DNA of 64,000 nucleotides from Natrialba taiwanensis DSM 12281 (GCF_000337595.1 NZ_AOIL01000050.1:73588-137587), one strand, 5' to 3'; positions 26,963-35,592 are shown, numbered from the stretch's first letter. Numbers and translations: made by a program. Notes: generated by a model from the sequence alone, not told the origin.

Positions 26963-27178
26963 TGCTGTCTCCGATAGGGAGTAGGGCGTGTAGGGAGATA
27001 AAACGCATTTATATTTTGACAATAATTCCCGAGAATGGACCGGTCCGAAAACTGGAGACACCGACGGATTGGGACGGAGCGATCACGCGTTGGTTCGATG
27101 GTACCGACATGAAGTGTCGGTTTCAGAAATTGTCTAGAGCCCGGTTGATTACATCCATGGCCCACAAACCGAATCGTA

Positions 27179-27301
27179 ATGGTCGAACAGGAGGCGGACA
27201 CGGACGAACACGATTCTTATTGTCGCTGTGATCTCTGTGGGGACCGAGTTCAGGTAGCGATCTATCGTGAGCATCTGCTCAAAGACTGTCCCGGTCGCTG
27301 A
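27179..27301 (+). CDS. Zinc-finger micro-protein (40 residues)
   Basis: Reads MVEQEADTDEHDSYCRCDLC, then GDRVQVAIYREHLLKDCPGR. The pattern C-x2-C...Y-x2-HL...C matches short haloarchaeal proteins with a C2HC-like finger of the form CEYCG...Y..HL...CPG. It is acidic at the N-terminus. The role is unknown; such proteins are often missed because of their length. Confidence 0.65.
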   Translation: MVEQEADTDEHDSYCRCDLCGDRVQVAIYREHLLKDCPGR

Positions 27302-27361
27302 TCGCTCGCGGTCGTCGCTGGCAGTACTGCCGTCGACGCGACGGCGGGGAGACGGCGCGAT

Positions 27362-27406
27362 GAACTCGCGACCATCTCACGCCCGAACATCTCGGCGCGG
27401 CCGACG
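27362..27406 (-). pseudogene. 45-bp fragment duplicated from the 3' end of arcS
   Basis: Forty-one or so of 45 bases match arcS positions 29640-29684. The minus strand reads VGRAEMFGREMVASS, against VGRAEMFGREMAESS in the PUA domain of ArcS. Homology stops abruptly on both sides. It is a relic of a duplicated or second PUA-domain gene, lying between two small zinc-finger genes. Confidence 0.6.
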
Positions 27407-27421
27407 GGATCTTCGAACCGG

Positions 27422-27694
27422 TCAGTTCGAGTTCGCCGATCGTGCATCGACGGTGAACTCAAGCAATCCGAGAGCCGCCACGCAGTCGGGACAGCAGGGC
27501 CGGCTGGTGACTTCGTAGGTTCCTGTCACGCCGGGTCCCGGACGCGCGGTGAGGCGAATCCAGCGGTCGGTTTCGATGGGGCGGTCACAGCGGTAGCAGA
27601 CCGTCTCGTTCTGTGCGTCGAGGTCGGTCGGATCCTGGGTGTGCGAATCGCAGGATATCGACCCGTCGGCCGGGCCGTCGAACTCCGCGGTCAT
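27422..27694 (-). CDS. Small zinc-ribbon protein
   Basis: A 90-residue protein with two zinc-binding pairs: CYRC (ETVCYRCDRPIETDRWIRLTA) and CCPDC (SRPCCPDCVAALG). The C-terminus is short (LEFTVDARSANSN). The start at MTAEFDG excludes an upstream stretch without coding character. It resembles small haloarchaeal zinc ribbons of unknown role. Confidence 0.65.
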   Translation of the reverse strand: MTAEFDGPADGSISCDSHTQDPTDLDAQNETVCYRCDRPIETDRWIRLTARPGPGVTGTYEVTSRPCCPDCVAALGLLEFTVDARSANSN

Positions 27695-28157
27695 CGACGC
27701 CGCCTCTGCTGGGGAGCGAGGATACAATTCGGTGCAGGTCCGTACGTGGAGCCATACGGCTCTGTGCGCTGGTCGTGAGCGATAGCTATCCCTGTCCGTC
27801 GTGCGAGACCTTTTTGTCTCGGTAGCAGTAATGGAAACATGGCAACCATTGCAAGCCGCAGTGGAAGCCACGTCTCGGGTGTCCTATCACCCGGGGCATT
27901 TCGTACGCATGCCCCCGCGTATTCGTTTGGAGGTGACTTCCATTCTGACAGTTCCGCAAGGAGAGTAATATAACTACTGGAATTTCTGTGAAGAAAGTGG
28001 GCAGATGGGTGCCCTCGTTATCGTGCGGAGACGGGGTCGGTTCGTCAGTCGTCGCGGTCAGTCGCGGACACAAAGGTGGAAATGGGGTGGTGGGTACGAT
28101 TAGCAACACAGTCACCAAATATTTAGTGTGGCGGAGTGAGCATCTACCGTGCCTTCC
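27695..28157. other. Gene-free stretch with possible zinc-finger debris
   Basis: The + strand at about 27776-27826 reads DSYPCPSCETFLSR and stops, like the first half of a CPxC finger without its partner. CAAATATTTAG at 28118-28128 is a plausible TATA region for the lipoprotein gene at 28158. Nothing else is recognised. Confidence 0.4.
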
Positions 28158-29314
28158 ATGCGTCGTCGCCAGGTCCTCGTGGCCGCATCCTCCGCGACCG
28201 TCGGTCTCGCTGGCTGTACTACGGCTCGGGAACGCCTCGGAGATGTGCGCCGCAGTACCCCGGAGCGCCGCGTTGACCCCGACGGCGTCCCGGGCCGGGA
28301 ACGTGGGCCGAAGACGACTACGGCCCTGCGAAGCGCCGGTACAATCCGCACGCAACACCACCACGAACCGAACCCGAGATCGACTGGCGGTACGACCTCG
28401 ACGACCGGCTCGGTGACGGGTCGCTCGTCGTCGCCAACGGGACAGTGTACGTCTCGACACGACACCGGCTGGTGGCGCTCGACGCCGCCGACGGAACACA
28501 CCAGTGGGAGCACGATACCGACGGCGCTGCCGGGCTGAAGTACGTCGATGGACGCCTGTACCACCTACACTGGGGGCTCCAAGAATCGGAGCTAGTCGCG
28601 CGTTCACCCACAGGAGACGAGCAGTGGCGAGCCACCGTACCGAGCCAAATCACGGGTATTCACGAGCAGAACGGCTACGTGTTCGTCGCGGGTCGAGATC
28701 GGTACTGGACGCTCCACGCAGACACTGGTCAGATCGTCCGCGAGCGCGAGACGTGGGTTCGAAACATGGCGGCTGCCAACGGCATGCTGTACGTAGCCTT
28801 TTCCGGGATTCTCGCCAGCTACGAGGGAGAGGGCCGAACGCTCGCGGAACGCTGGCGCGTCCAGAGTCGGGACCCCACCGAATCGCGTCATCCAACGATC
28901 GCGGAGGAACTGATCTACGTTTCACAGTACCAGCCTCCCGCCGACGGCGGAGACGTGGTTGTCTACGACGCCGACGGAGAGACACAACACAGAGTTGAAC
29001 TCGATTACGGGTCGTTCGCGATCACCGTTGCCGAGAACGGACCGATCGTCGCGCCGATCGCGACGAGTAACAGGGAACTCCTCGCGATGCGGCCCGACGG
29101 AAGTCGACGATGGACCGCCGGCGTGAGCGGGGCTGCCGGCGCGATCGTCGCCGACGGAACGGTGTATGCCGGGTATCCACTGACTGCGATGGACGCCGAA
29201 TCCGGCGAACGTCTCTGGGAGCAAGATGCGACCGGAACTGCCCGATTCGCCGCTGCGGACTCGACGCTGTACGCGTCGACGGCCGACAATCACATCGTCG
29301 CCTTACGCGAGTGA
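28158..29314 (+). pseudogene. Frameshifted PQQ-type beta-propeller lipoprotein
   Basis: The start at 28158 gives a Tat-like lipoprotein signal MRRRQVLVAASSATVGLAGC. That frame is then lost: from about 28277 the coding character continues in another frame (TWAEDDYGPAKRRYNPHATP) and runs without a stop to 29314. The body carries repeated blades such as GTVYVSTRHRLVALDAADG, GYVFVAGRDRYWTLHADTG and LTAMDAESGERLWEQD, typical of PQQ-binding-like propellers. One indel between about 28220 and 28300 would restore a protein of about 385 residues. The body alone could start at GTG 28445. Either a pseudogene or an assembly error. Confidence 0.75.
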
Positions 29315-29435
29315 TCCGCCTCGGTCGGCGGATAATGCCACGGAGAAGCGGGTGACCAGCGCCCAATTGTGACAGCCATCAGGCGGTCTCTCGGATGAAC
29401 CGACCACTTACGATCTGCTATCTCTCCCATCTCGG

Positions 29436-29600
29436 TCACATGTAGACGTAGCGCAACAGCCCGTTCGTCCCTTTCGCTACTGAGCCACGAATCCCCTGCT
29501 CAGTCAAACTGTGAAGGAACTCCAAACGGCTCTCTAATTTCTCCCGAGTGGACTTCGTGGCTGAGCCCTCAAAGGCCAACAGATGAAGGACCCTACTCAC
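29436..29600 (-). CDS. 54-residue ORF coupled to arcS
   Basis: A GTG at 29598-29600 overlaps the arcS stop TGA (29597-29599), and the frame reads VSRVLHLLAFEGSATKSTRE and later GIRGSVAKGTNGLLRYVYM. It looks like a real amphipathic protein or a protein tail. Codon use is unlike the neighbours (TTA, TTG, AAA present). It could be a short coupled gene or the residue of a transposase-like protein. No family is recognised. Confidence 0.4.
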   Translation of the reverse strand: MSRVLHLLAFEGSATKSTREKLESRLEFLHSLTEQGIRGSVAKGTNGLLRYVYM

Positions 29601-31387
29601 TTCTCTTCGACGTGGCGAATCTCGCAGGCAACGCCGCGTGAACTCTCGGCCATCTCGCGGCCGAACATCTCGGCGCGGCCGACGCCGAACGCCTTCGGCC
29701 CCTCGACAACGACCTCGTCGCCGACGCGGATCGTTTCGTCGGCGTCGACGACACCCGGCGCGAGCACGCTGCCGTGGGGAACGAAGCCGTCGATTTCGAC
29801 GCGCTTGACCGGCGCGTCGCTGTCGACCCACTGGCGGGCACCCGCGAGGGTAAAGGAGAGGGTGCCGTACTGGGGCACCATCGTCGCCAGCTGGGTATCC
29901 TCGCGGTCTCGAACCTGGATTTTCGGGTACCGGCTGGTAGTCTGGATGTCGGCGAAGAGTTCGTCGCCGGCTCCGTCGCCGAGCAGGTAGTCCGCGATGG
30001 CGCGGACGGTGTTGTGCTCGCGCTCGCGCTTCGAGTACTTGAGTTCGCCCGCGAGCGCCTCGCTGAGATTCGCGAGGGACTCGTCGTCCGTGGGGTGTTC
30101 CGCGACGGTGTAGGTCACGTCGAGGTCGAGTTCGTCCTCGACGCGGCCGACGATGTCCCGATACCCTTCGTCGGGAACGTGAGCGATGATCCGCGGGTAC
30201 TCGTTGCGCTCGAGGTACCGCCGCAGCACCGCGCTGACGAACTGCTTTTCGTCCTCGGACCAGCGCCCGGTGACGACGGTGTCGTAGTGTTGGGCCGGAT
30301 AGGTCGTTTCGAGTTCTTGCGGCACGACGCCGATGGGGCTGGTCATCGAGACGAGGTGGGCGCGCCACTGGATGGCGTCGTGGAACTGGCGGTGGCTCTG
30401 GGACTCGCTGTAGGGCTTCGCCGCGGAACAGGGCACCAACACGAGCGGGTTGTCGAAGCGGTTTCGGTACCGCGTCGTGACGCGGTCGGCGTAGCGCTGG
30501 ATCTCGACCCGGCGGAGGGTGTCCTCGGTCGCCGCGTCGATCTGTGCATCCCGGAGGATCGGCGTGCGCTCCTCCAGGTAGCCCCACTCCGAATCGAGTT
30601 CGCGCATCGCAGCGGTGAGCCACTGGTCCTGGCGGGCCTGTCCCTCGACGTAGTCGCGCAGGCGGCCGTCGCGAATGCGCCGGCGGACGATTCCAAGCTC
30701 CGCCTCGAGCGCGTTGACGTTGTGCTCGACGCAGTCCTCGCGGGTGAACTCGTCGCGGGGCTGCTGGCAGGCGGGACAGGAACAGGGCAGTTCCTTGAGA
30801 TCTTCGAGGAAGTAAGCGTCGTCGGTCGTCAGGTACCGGCCTTCGGTGCCTTTCACGACGGCGGCGGTGCGATCGAAGAGGTCGACGCCGGCGTAGGCGA
30901 GCAGGGCGACGTTGCGCGGCGTGGCCACGCCGGAGAAGAACAGTGCGGTGTCGGTCGGAATCTCGCTTCGAACATCGACGACGGCCTCGACGAGTCCCGC
31001 CCCGTGGCCGGTGAACGATTGCACGTCCGAAACCGCGTAGGCGTCGGTGCTGTGGTCCGCGGAACTCTCGCTCGAGACCACTGCGACGCTCGGGTAGTCC
31101 ACGTCCGGATACTCGACAGCGAACGACTCCTGGACCTCCTCGGCGGTGCCGCCGGGAAACGCTCGGTGGGGGAGGACGGTGAGTTTCGAGTCGTCGCCCG
31201 CGGGGAGTTCGCGGTCGGCTGACCAAAGCGAACCCGTGTCCTCGAGCACGTCGTCGACGAGCGCGGGGGTCGTTCGGGGTGGCTTGCGATCGGGGTCCGA
31301 ATCGGCAGCCGCAGCCTCGAAATCGAGGCGGAGTTCACCCACGCGCGCGGCCCCGTCGCGCTCGTGGACTTCGAAGTACTCGGTCAT
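29597..31387 (-). CDS. arcS: Archaeosine synthase subunit alpha ArcS (TgtA2)
   Basis: ArcS acts on preQ0 at position 15 of tRNA after TgtA, attaching lysine, and works with RaSEA to give archaeosine. The 596-residue protein has an N-terminal TGT-like barrel with the zinc site CSCPAC...C...H, the ArcS-specific motif PCSAAKPYSESQSHRQF in the middle, and a C-terminal PUA domain (KRVEIDGFVPHGSVLAPGV, then GRAEMFGREM). Start MTEYFEVHERDG mirrors the TgtA start. It lies upstream in a same-strand group with a TRAM protein and tgtA. Confidence 0.93.
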   Translation of the reverse strand: MTEYFEVHERDGAARVGELRLDFEAAAADSDPDRKPPRTTPALVDDVLEDTGSLWSADRELPAGDDSKLTVLPHRAFPGGTAEEVQESFAVEYPDVDYPSVAVVSSESSADHSTDAYAVSDVQSFTGHGAGLVEAVVDVRSEIPTDTALFFSGVATPRNVALLAYAGVDLFDRTAAVVKGTEGRYLTTDDAYFLEDLKELPCSCPACQQPRDEFTREDCVEHNVNALEAELGIVRRRIRDGRLRDYVEGQARQDQWLTAAMRELDSEWGYLEERTPILRDAQIDAATEDTLRRVEIQRYADRVTTRYRNRFDNPLVLVPCSAAKPYSESQSHRQFHDAIQWRAHLVSMTSPIGVVPQELETTYPAQHYDTVVTGRWSEDEKQFVSAVLRRYLERNEYPRIIAHVPDEGYRDIVGRVEDELDLDVTYTVAEHPTDDESLANLSEALAGELKYSKREREHNTVRAIADYLLGDGAGDELFADIQTTSRYPKIQVRDREDTQLATMVPQYGTLSFTLAGARQWVDSDAPVKRVEIDGFVPHGSVLAPGVVDADETIRVGDEVVVEGPKAFGVGRAEMFGREMAESSRGVACEIRHVEEK

Positions 31388-31461
31388 ACCAGAACTGGGC
31401 GGGGGAGCGCGAAAGAGGCTGTCGGTGTCGGTCGCCGGCTACCGTGTGTCTTCCCCTCGTG

Positions 31462-31824
31462 CTATGCACTTCCAACGTACCTCGCCGTCGCCGACGTGTG
31501 TCCCCGATTGAACGAGAGGATCGAAATCCGGATCACGTCCGTCGGCTCGCAGCGGTCGGGCACGTCCTCGACGAAGACGACGAAGCCCTCGATCTTGCAG
31601 ACCGCCTGGCGCTCGCCCGTGTGGTGTTCGGAGAACTCCTGAATCGCGACCTCGCGTTCGTCGCCGATCTCGACCGGCGGCTCGCGCTGTTGGGCTTCCC
31701 TGTGGCTTTCCCACGAGTCCCGTTGAGCGGCCGAGCCGCCCGGGCCACGAACCCGCCGCACGACCCACGACGCGAACAGGACGATTACGAGCAGTCCGAG
31801 CACCAGCGACGCTACACCGAGCAT
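31462..31824 (-). CDS. TRAM-domain protein with N-terminal membrane anchor
   Basis: A 120-residue protein. Residues 1-23 form one hydrophobic helix (MLGVASLVLGLLVIVLFASW), followed by an Arg/Gly linker. A TRAM domain of about 65 residues follows, with HHTGERQAVCKIEGFVVFVE and DVIRISILSFNRGHTSATA. TRAM is an RNA-binding OB-fold found in tRNA-modification enzymes and as stand-alone archaeal RNA chaperones. It sits between arcS and tgtA on the same strand, so a role in tRNA handling is plausible. The membrane anchor is unusual for a stand-alone TRAM protein. Confidence 0.8.
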   Translation of the reverse strand: MLGVASLVLGLLVIVLFASWVVRRVRGPGGSAAQRDSWESHREAQQREPPVEIGDEREVAIQEFSEHHTGERQAVCKIEGFVVFVEDVPDRCEPTDVIRISILSFNRGHTSATARYVGSA

Positions 31825-31873
31825 ATCGGATACTGGATCGTGCTCACACCTTTGCTGTTCTGATTCGACTGTT

Positions 31874-33349
31874 TCACTCGCCGGTCAGATCCACGAGTTC
31901 AACGCGGGCCGGCAGCCGGTCTCGAATCGGCGCGGGCCAGCCCCGGTGTGCCAGGGTGAACTCGGTGTCTGGGTTGGATTCGACAAGTCTGGTCACGCCG
32001 TCCGCGGCGGCCGCGATGGCCGCGCGATCGGTTCGATCCGGTACCTCGGCTGTGAGCGGGTAGCTCTTCGAGAGCGCCCGCGGGAAGGGGCCGAACGGCG
32101 GCTCGACGCGCCAGGAGGCGTCGAACTCGTCGCCGCGGGGGGCGTCGCCCTCCGTCAGGAGCAGCGAGTCGGGAACCGAGAGCCGGTCGAGTCGCCGGTG
32201 GTGGCGGCGCACTTCGGGTCGGCGCGCGCTCTCGTGGGACGTATAGAAGAACGCGCCTTTCGAGACGGGGTCCGTCCGCTCGAGTTCGGCCGCGTGATCG
32301 AGCAGCGTCCGGTAGCCGTCGAGCATCGTGGGGTGGGAGCGAGCGCGCTGTTCGACGAGTTCGAGCAGGGTGCCGGCGCGGATGGCCTGTTTGATCCGGC
32401 GGATTTCGGCGAAGGTGACGTGGAGGTTGTGGGCGGCGAGTGCTTCCTCTCGCTTTCGGTCCGGCAGGTCGCGGATCTCGGCGGGCGAGTGGGCGGCACA
32501 GACGGGACACGAACAGGGGAAGTACGCGAGATCGTCCAGGTTGCGAGTGCCGCGAACGGTGAGGTAGCGGTCGTCGCGGGCGTAGAGGGCGTAGGCGGCG
32601 GAGTCGAAGAGGTCACAGCCCATCGCGGCGGCGAGGGCGAACATCATGGGGTGGCCGGCACCGAAGAGGTGGACCGGTGCGTCGGCTCCCAGCCCGCGTT
32701 TCGCGGCGGCGACGGCGTCGACAACGTCGTCGTAGCGGTAGTCGTTCATCAGCGGGACGACCGCGCCGACGGGGAAGACGTCGAGGTCGGTCGCGTCGGC
32801 GTGGCGGCCGGCCCGCTCGCGCAGATCGGGGTAGGTCGAGCCCTGGACCGGCGCGCTGACGAGCATCTCGCCCGTGTCGACGGCCTCGGCGGCTTCGAGT
32901 CGCTCCTGGGTCGTTTCGAGTTCGGCTTCGGCGCGCTCGCGGGAGACATCCGGCGGGGTCGGAATGTCGACGGGCGTGCCGATGTCGGAGCCGATCGCGT
33001 GCTGGAACTCGAGGATTTCCTCGGTTGTCACGTCTATCTCGCCGTACTCGGCGAGCTGGAACGAGCCGGAGTCGGTCATGATCGCGCCGGGGAAATCGAG
33101 CACTTCGTGAAGGCCGTATTCGAGGGCCTCCTCGCGAACGTCCTCGGTGCCGTGGATGATGTAGGAGTTCGTGATGAGGATCTCAGCACCGAACTCGTCG
33201 GCGAGCCGGCGGGGGCTGATCGTGTCCAGGTTCGGGTTGATTACGGGCAGGAGGGCGGGCGTTTCGACGGTGGCGTCGGCCCGTGGAACGGTCAGTTCGC
33301 CGAGGCGGCCGCCGGCGTCGGTCGCTCGAATTTCGAAGCACTCGCGCAT
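31874..33349 (-). CDS. tgtA: tRNA-guanine(15) transglycosylase
   Basis: TgtA exchanges guanine 15 of archaeal tRNA for preQ0, the first tRNA-bound step of archaeosine synthesis. The 491-residue protein begins [19 protein letters not shown]; the catalytic region is [17 protein letters not shown], and the zinc site is [10 protein letters not shown] with a following His (AAHNLH). The C-terminal part after about residue 350 is the archaeal extension, but no PUA domain is obvious, which is usual in haloarchaea, where the PUA is on ArcS. It is the first gene of a tgtA-TRAM-arcS group. Confidence 0.94.
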   Translation of the reverse strand: MRECFEIRATDAGGRLGELTVPRADATVETPALLPVINPNLDTISPRRLADEFGAEILITNSYIIHGTEDVREEALEYGLHEVLDFPGAIMTDSGSFQLAEYGEIDVTTEEILEFQHAIGSDIGTPVDIPTPPDVSRERAEAELETTQERLEAAEAVDTGEMLVSAPVQGSTYPDLRERAGRHADATDLDVFPVGAVVPLMNDYRYDDVVDAVAAAKRGLGADAPVHLFGAGHPMMFALAAAMGCDLFDSAAYALYARDDRYLTVRGTRNLDDLAYFPCSCPVCAAHSPAEIRDLPDRKREEALAAHNLHVTFAEIRRIKQAIRAGTLLELVEQRARSHPTMLDGYRTLLDHAAELERTDPVSKGAFFYTSHESARRPEVRRHHRRLDRLSVPDSLLLTEGDAPRGDEFDASWRVEPPFGPFPRALSKSYPLTAEVPDRTDRAAIAAAADGVTRLVESNPDTEFTLAHRGWPAPIRDRLPARVELVDLTGE

Positions 33350-33495
33350 CGACCGTGTGTTGGCGAGGGGACCGGTAAACGTTCCGTTCCGCGGCGTTCC
33401 GATGGGTGCCCTTCGCTAACCGGCGGTGCAGACACACCGGTCTTCGTTTTCGACTCGGCCGGTGGCCGTCCCTCGGCTGAGACGGCCACACCCAA

Positions 33496-34056
33496 TTACG
33501 CCGACTCGTCCGGCCCGAACAACTCGTAGTACGATACGGCCAGAACCGCTCGTCCATCGCGGACCTCACCCGCAGCGATCGCGTCTACGAGTTCATCGAG
33601 CGGCGTCGGGTCGACGCGGATATTCTCGTTGTAGTCGAGTTCTTGCTCGGCGGTCGGACGACAGTCGTGGGCGACGAAGAAGTGCATGACGGAGTCGGCG
33701 ATGCCGTTTGCCGGTTCGACGGTGACGAGCGAGTCGAGACGGTCGGCTTCGTAGCCGGTTTCTTCGGCGAGTTCGCGGTGGGCAGCGGCTTCGAGGTCGT
33801 CGTCTTCGGGTTCGGTGCCGCCGACGGGCAGGCCGTAGTTGACGCGGGAGACGGCCTGTCGCCACTCGGCGATGCAGACGACGTCGCCGTCCGGCGTGAA
33901 GGGAAGGAGACAGACGCTTGCGGGTTCGGAGAGGTAGTCGAACTCGGCGTCGGTGCCGTCGGGGAGGCGAACGGACTCGTTAACGAGATCGAAGCCGGGA
34001 CAGGTGTAGGCTACCTGCCGATCGACGGTCTCCCAGGCGAGGGGATCTGCTGGCAT
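33496..34056 (-). CDS. NUDIX hydrolase, ADP-ribose pyrophosphatase-like
   Basis: A 186-residue NUDIX protein with the box GGTEPEDDDLEAAAHRELAEETGYEAD, preceded by WRQAVSRVNYGLPV. The order of elements (YLSEPASVCLLPF, then the REL-EE helix, then VEPANGIADSVMHFFVA) matches ADP-ribose/nucleoside-diphosphate-sugar pyrophosphatases. The first Met gives extra residues without coding character, so MPADPLAWETVDRQ was chosen as the start. It is divergent from the PadR gene. Confidence 0.88.
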   Translation of the reverse strand: MPADPLAWETVDRQVAYTCPGFDLVNESVRLPDGTDAEFDYLSEPASVCLLPFTPDGDVVCIAEWRQAVSRVNYGLPVGGTEPEDDDLEAAAHRELAEETGYEADRLDSLVTVEPANGIADSVMHFFVAHDCRPTAEQELDYNENIRVDPTPLDELVDAIAAGEVRDGRAVLAVSYYELFGPDESA

Positions 34057-34243
34057 ATCGCTCGATACGACGCTGTGTCTCAAAAGCGCCACGTCATCCG
34101 GGCCGGTGATCGGAGCGGTGAATCGACGTGGTAAGTGGTGCCCTGTATCGACACTATGGGGTCCGTTCTCCGCGATGGACGGCGTGTACTCGCTCTATAA
34201 CAAAGCCACGAATCGATGAAGGTTGGGATTCAGAGGATGATCC

Positions 34244-34519
34244 ATGGATCAGCTAACTGGATTCCAGCGTGATTTGCTGTACGTGATTGCAGGCAAGGAT
34301 CGCCCGTCCGGCCAGACGATTCTCGATGATATCAACCACTATATCGACCAGCCGGTCACCCACGGACGGCTGTATCCGAATCTCGACACCCTCGTCGAGA
34401 AAGAACTCATCGAGAAAGGACAACTCGACCGCCGGACGAACTACTACGCACTGACACCGAAGGGACGACGAGTGTTACAGCGTCGTCAGGAGTGGGTTAA
34501 TCAGTACGTCGACGTCTGA
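34244..34519 (+). CDS. PadR-family transcriptional regulator
   Basis: A 91-residue winged-helix protein: MDQLTGFQRDLLYVIAGKDR, then GRLYPNLDTLVEKELIEKGQ and TNYYALTPKGRRVL. This is the minimal PadR form common in haloarchaea, a DNA-binding dimer. GAGG about ten bases before the ATG could act as a ribosome binding site, and CTCTATAAC near 34191-34199 as a TATA box with a short leader. Its targets are unknown. Confidence 0.88.
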   Translation: MDQLTGFQRDLLYVIAGKDRPSGQTILDDINHYIDQPVTHGRLYPNLDTLVEKELIEKGQLDRRTNYYALTPKGRRVLQRRQEWVNQYVDV

Positions 34520-34561
34520 TCACTGCTGGCGAGCGACTGCTCGAACCGTCTCAGGTGTTTT

Positions 34562-34686
34562 TCTCCACTGCCACCGCAATTTGATCCGTTTCTCCACTGT
34601 CACCGCAATCTGAACCGTCCTCTTCGATCCGAACCATCCTCCATCAGAACCATCCTATCTGAACCGTCATCCCATCCAAACCACCC
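34562..34686. repeat. Tandem repeats downstream of the acidic lipoprotein gene
   Basis: Two 29-bp copies abut exactly (34562-34590 and 34591-34619, differing at four positions; each begins TCTCCACTG and contains CACCGCAAT). They are followed by about four shorter units of 14-17 bp built on GAACCATCCT/GAACCGTCAT (34631-34686). The array lies between the convergent PadR and lipoprotein genes. Confidence 0.8.
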
Positions 34687-34729
34687 GATGTCTCGAACGG
34701 ACCCGGCCTGGATCGGTGCAGTTGAACTG

Positions 34730-35065
34730 TTAGCCAGTCTCGGCGGTAGATTCCGTTTCAGTGTCGGAACCGGTTTCGGTTCCGCTCTCGTTGTCGGTAC
34801 CAGTGTCGTTCTCGTTTCCGTTTCCGTTGTCACTCTCGTTCCCGCTCTCTGTCTCGGAGTCGTTAGTCACGTCAGTACCGGCTTCTTCATCACCTTCTTC
34901 TTCTTCTTCGATATCCTGCCCGTTGCCGGTCTCTTCTTCAGACTCAGGCGTCCCGTTTTCGTCGTCTTCCCCAGGGCCGCCACAGCCCGCAACGAGTACC
35001 GTTGCAACCGCCGTTCCTGTCAGCCCGAGCAATCGCCGCCGAGATGGACCAGTCGAACGAGCCAT
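34730..35065 (-). CDS. Short Tat lipoprotein with acidic low-complexity tail
   Basis: A 111-residue protein. A twin-arginine signal (PSRRRLLGLTGTAVATVL) ends at a lipobox (VAGC). Everything after the Cys is low-complexity: Glu/Asp/Asn/Gly/Thr/Ser only (QDIEEEEEGDEEAG, NDNGNGNENDTG-like). No folded domain is predicted, so it would be a flexible, highly negative surface stalk. Its DNA is a degenerate microsatellite, so length probably varies between strains. A tandem-repeat array follows its stop. Confidence 0.7.
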   Translation of the reverse strand: MARSTGPSRRRLLGLTGTAVATVLVAGCGGPGEDDENGTPESEEETGNGQDIEEEEEGDEEAGTDVTNDSETESGNESDNGNGNENDTGTDNESGTETGSDTETESTAETG

Positions 35066-35140
35066 ACCGACTCTCTACCAGTGAAACGAATAAACGCTGA
35101 GCCGACATCTGCGTGGATCGTCACGCACTCGGCGTCGACA

Positions 35141-35147
35141 TTTATAC
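35141..35147 (+). promoter_or_regulatory. TATA box of the MoaD/SAMP-like gene
   Basis: TTTATAC is centred 26 bases before the ATG at 35170, the classic spacing for a leaderless haloarchaeal transcript. Confidence 0.65.
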
Positions 35148-35169
35148 CATCGCCGGTCAACTAGCCCGT

Positions 35170-35472
35170 ATGGAACTCACGCTGCGCTTCTTCGCCACGT
35201 TCCGGGACGCCGTCGGCGAGAAAGAACGGACACACACCGTCGATGCCGACGCCACCGTCGGCGACGTTCTCGCCGACCTCGAAACGACCTACGACGGCCT
35301 CGATGGCCACCTCCTCGCCGAGGACGGTACCGCCGTTCGCCAGCAACTGAGCGTCCTCAAGAACGGCCGTGATATTACCCACATGGCCGGCCCGGATACT
35401 GAACTCGAAAACGGCGATGTCGTCTCGGTCTTCCCGCCGGTCGCCGGCGGCCGCGTCGACCACTGTCGATGA
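35170..35472 (+). CDS. MoaD/SAMP-type ubiquitin-like protein with residues after Gly-Gly
   Basis: A 100-residue beta-grasp protein: MELTLRFFATFRDAVGEKER, LSVLKNGRDITHMAG and the C-terminal DVVSVFPPVAGG. In MoaD and in SAMP modifiers the chain normally ends at Gly-Gly, which is adenylated by an E1-like enzyme for sulfur transfer or protein conjugation. Here six more residues (RVDHCR) follow Gly93-Gly94 before the stop. The protein would need trimming, or it is a non-conjugating homologue. The start is set by the TATA box 26 bases upstream. It may serve pterin synthesis for the aldehyde oxidoreductase at 40307. Confidence 0.85.
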   Translation: MELTLRFFATFRDAVGEKERTHTVDADATVGDVLADLETTYDGLDGHLLAEDGTAVRQQLSVLKNGRDITHMAGPDTELENGDVVSVFPPVAGGRVDHCR

Positions 35473-35592
35473 ACTGAATCGCGAAATCGGCTTCCGGTAG
35501 CGGATGCTGCTCGGGAACCGAGTTCTCTTTGAAGCTCTGTTTCGAGAACACTTTACGCGTCGGCCCACCGAACTACTGTGAGGAGTGATCGA

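Noticed and set aside
27121-27135. Fifteen-base exact match TTTCAGAAATTGTCT shared with 19124-19138
   Set aside because: A few matches of this length are expected by chance in 64 kb, and the flanks do not align, so it is not evidence for a common element end.
29436-31226. Long Arg/Pro-rich minus-strand frame over arcS
   Set aside because: It is an out-of-frame shadow of arcS with Arg-rich composition foreign to haloarchaeal proteins; only its last 54 codons lie outside arcS and were kept separately.
31946-33529. Very long plus-strand frame over tgtA
   Set aside because: It is the antisense shadow of tgtA: the GC-rich third positions of the real gene remove stops in this frame, and no family motif is present.
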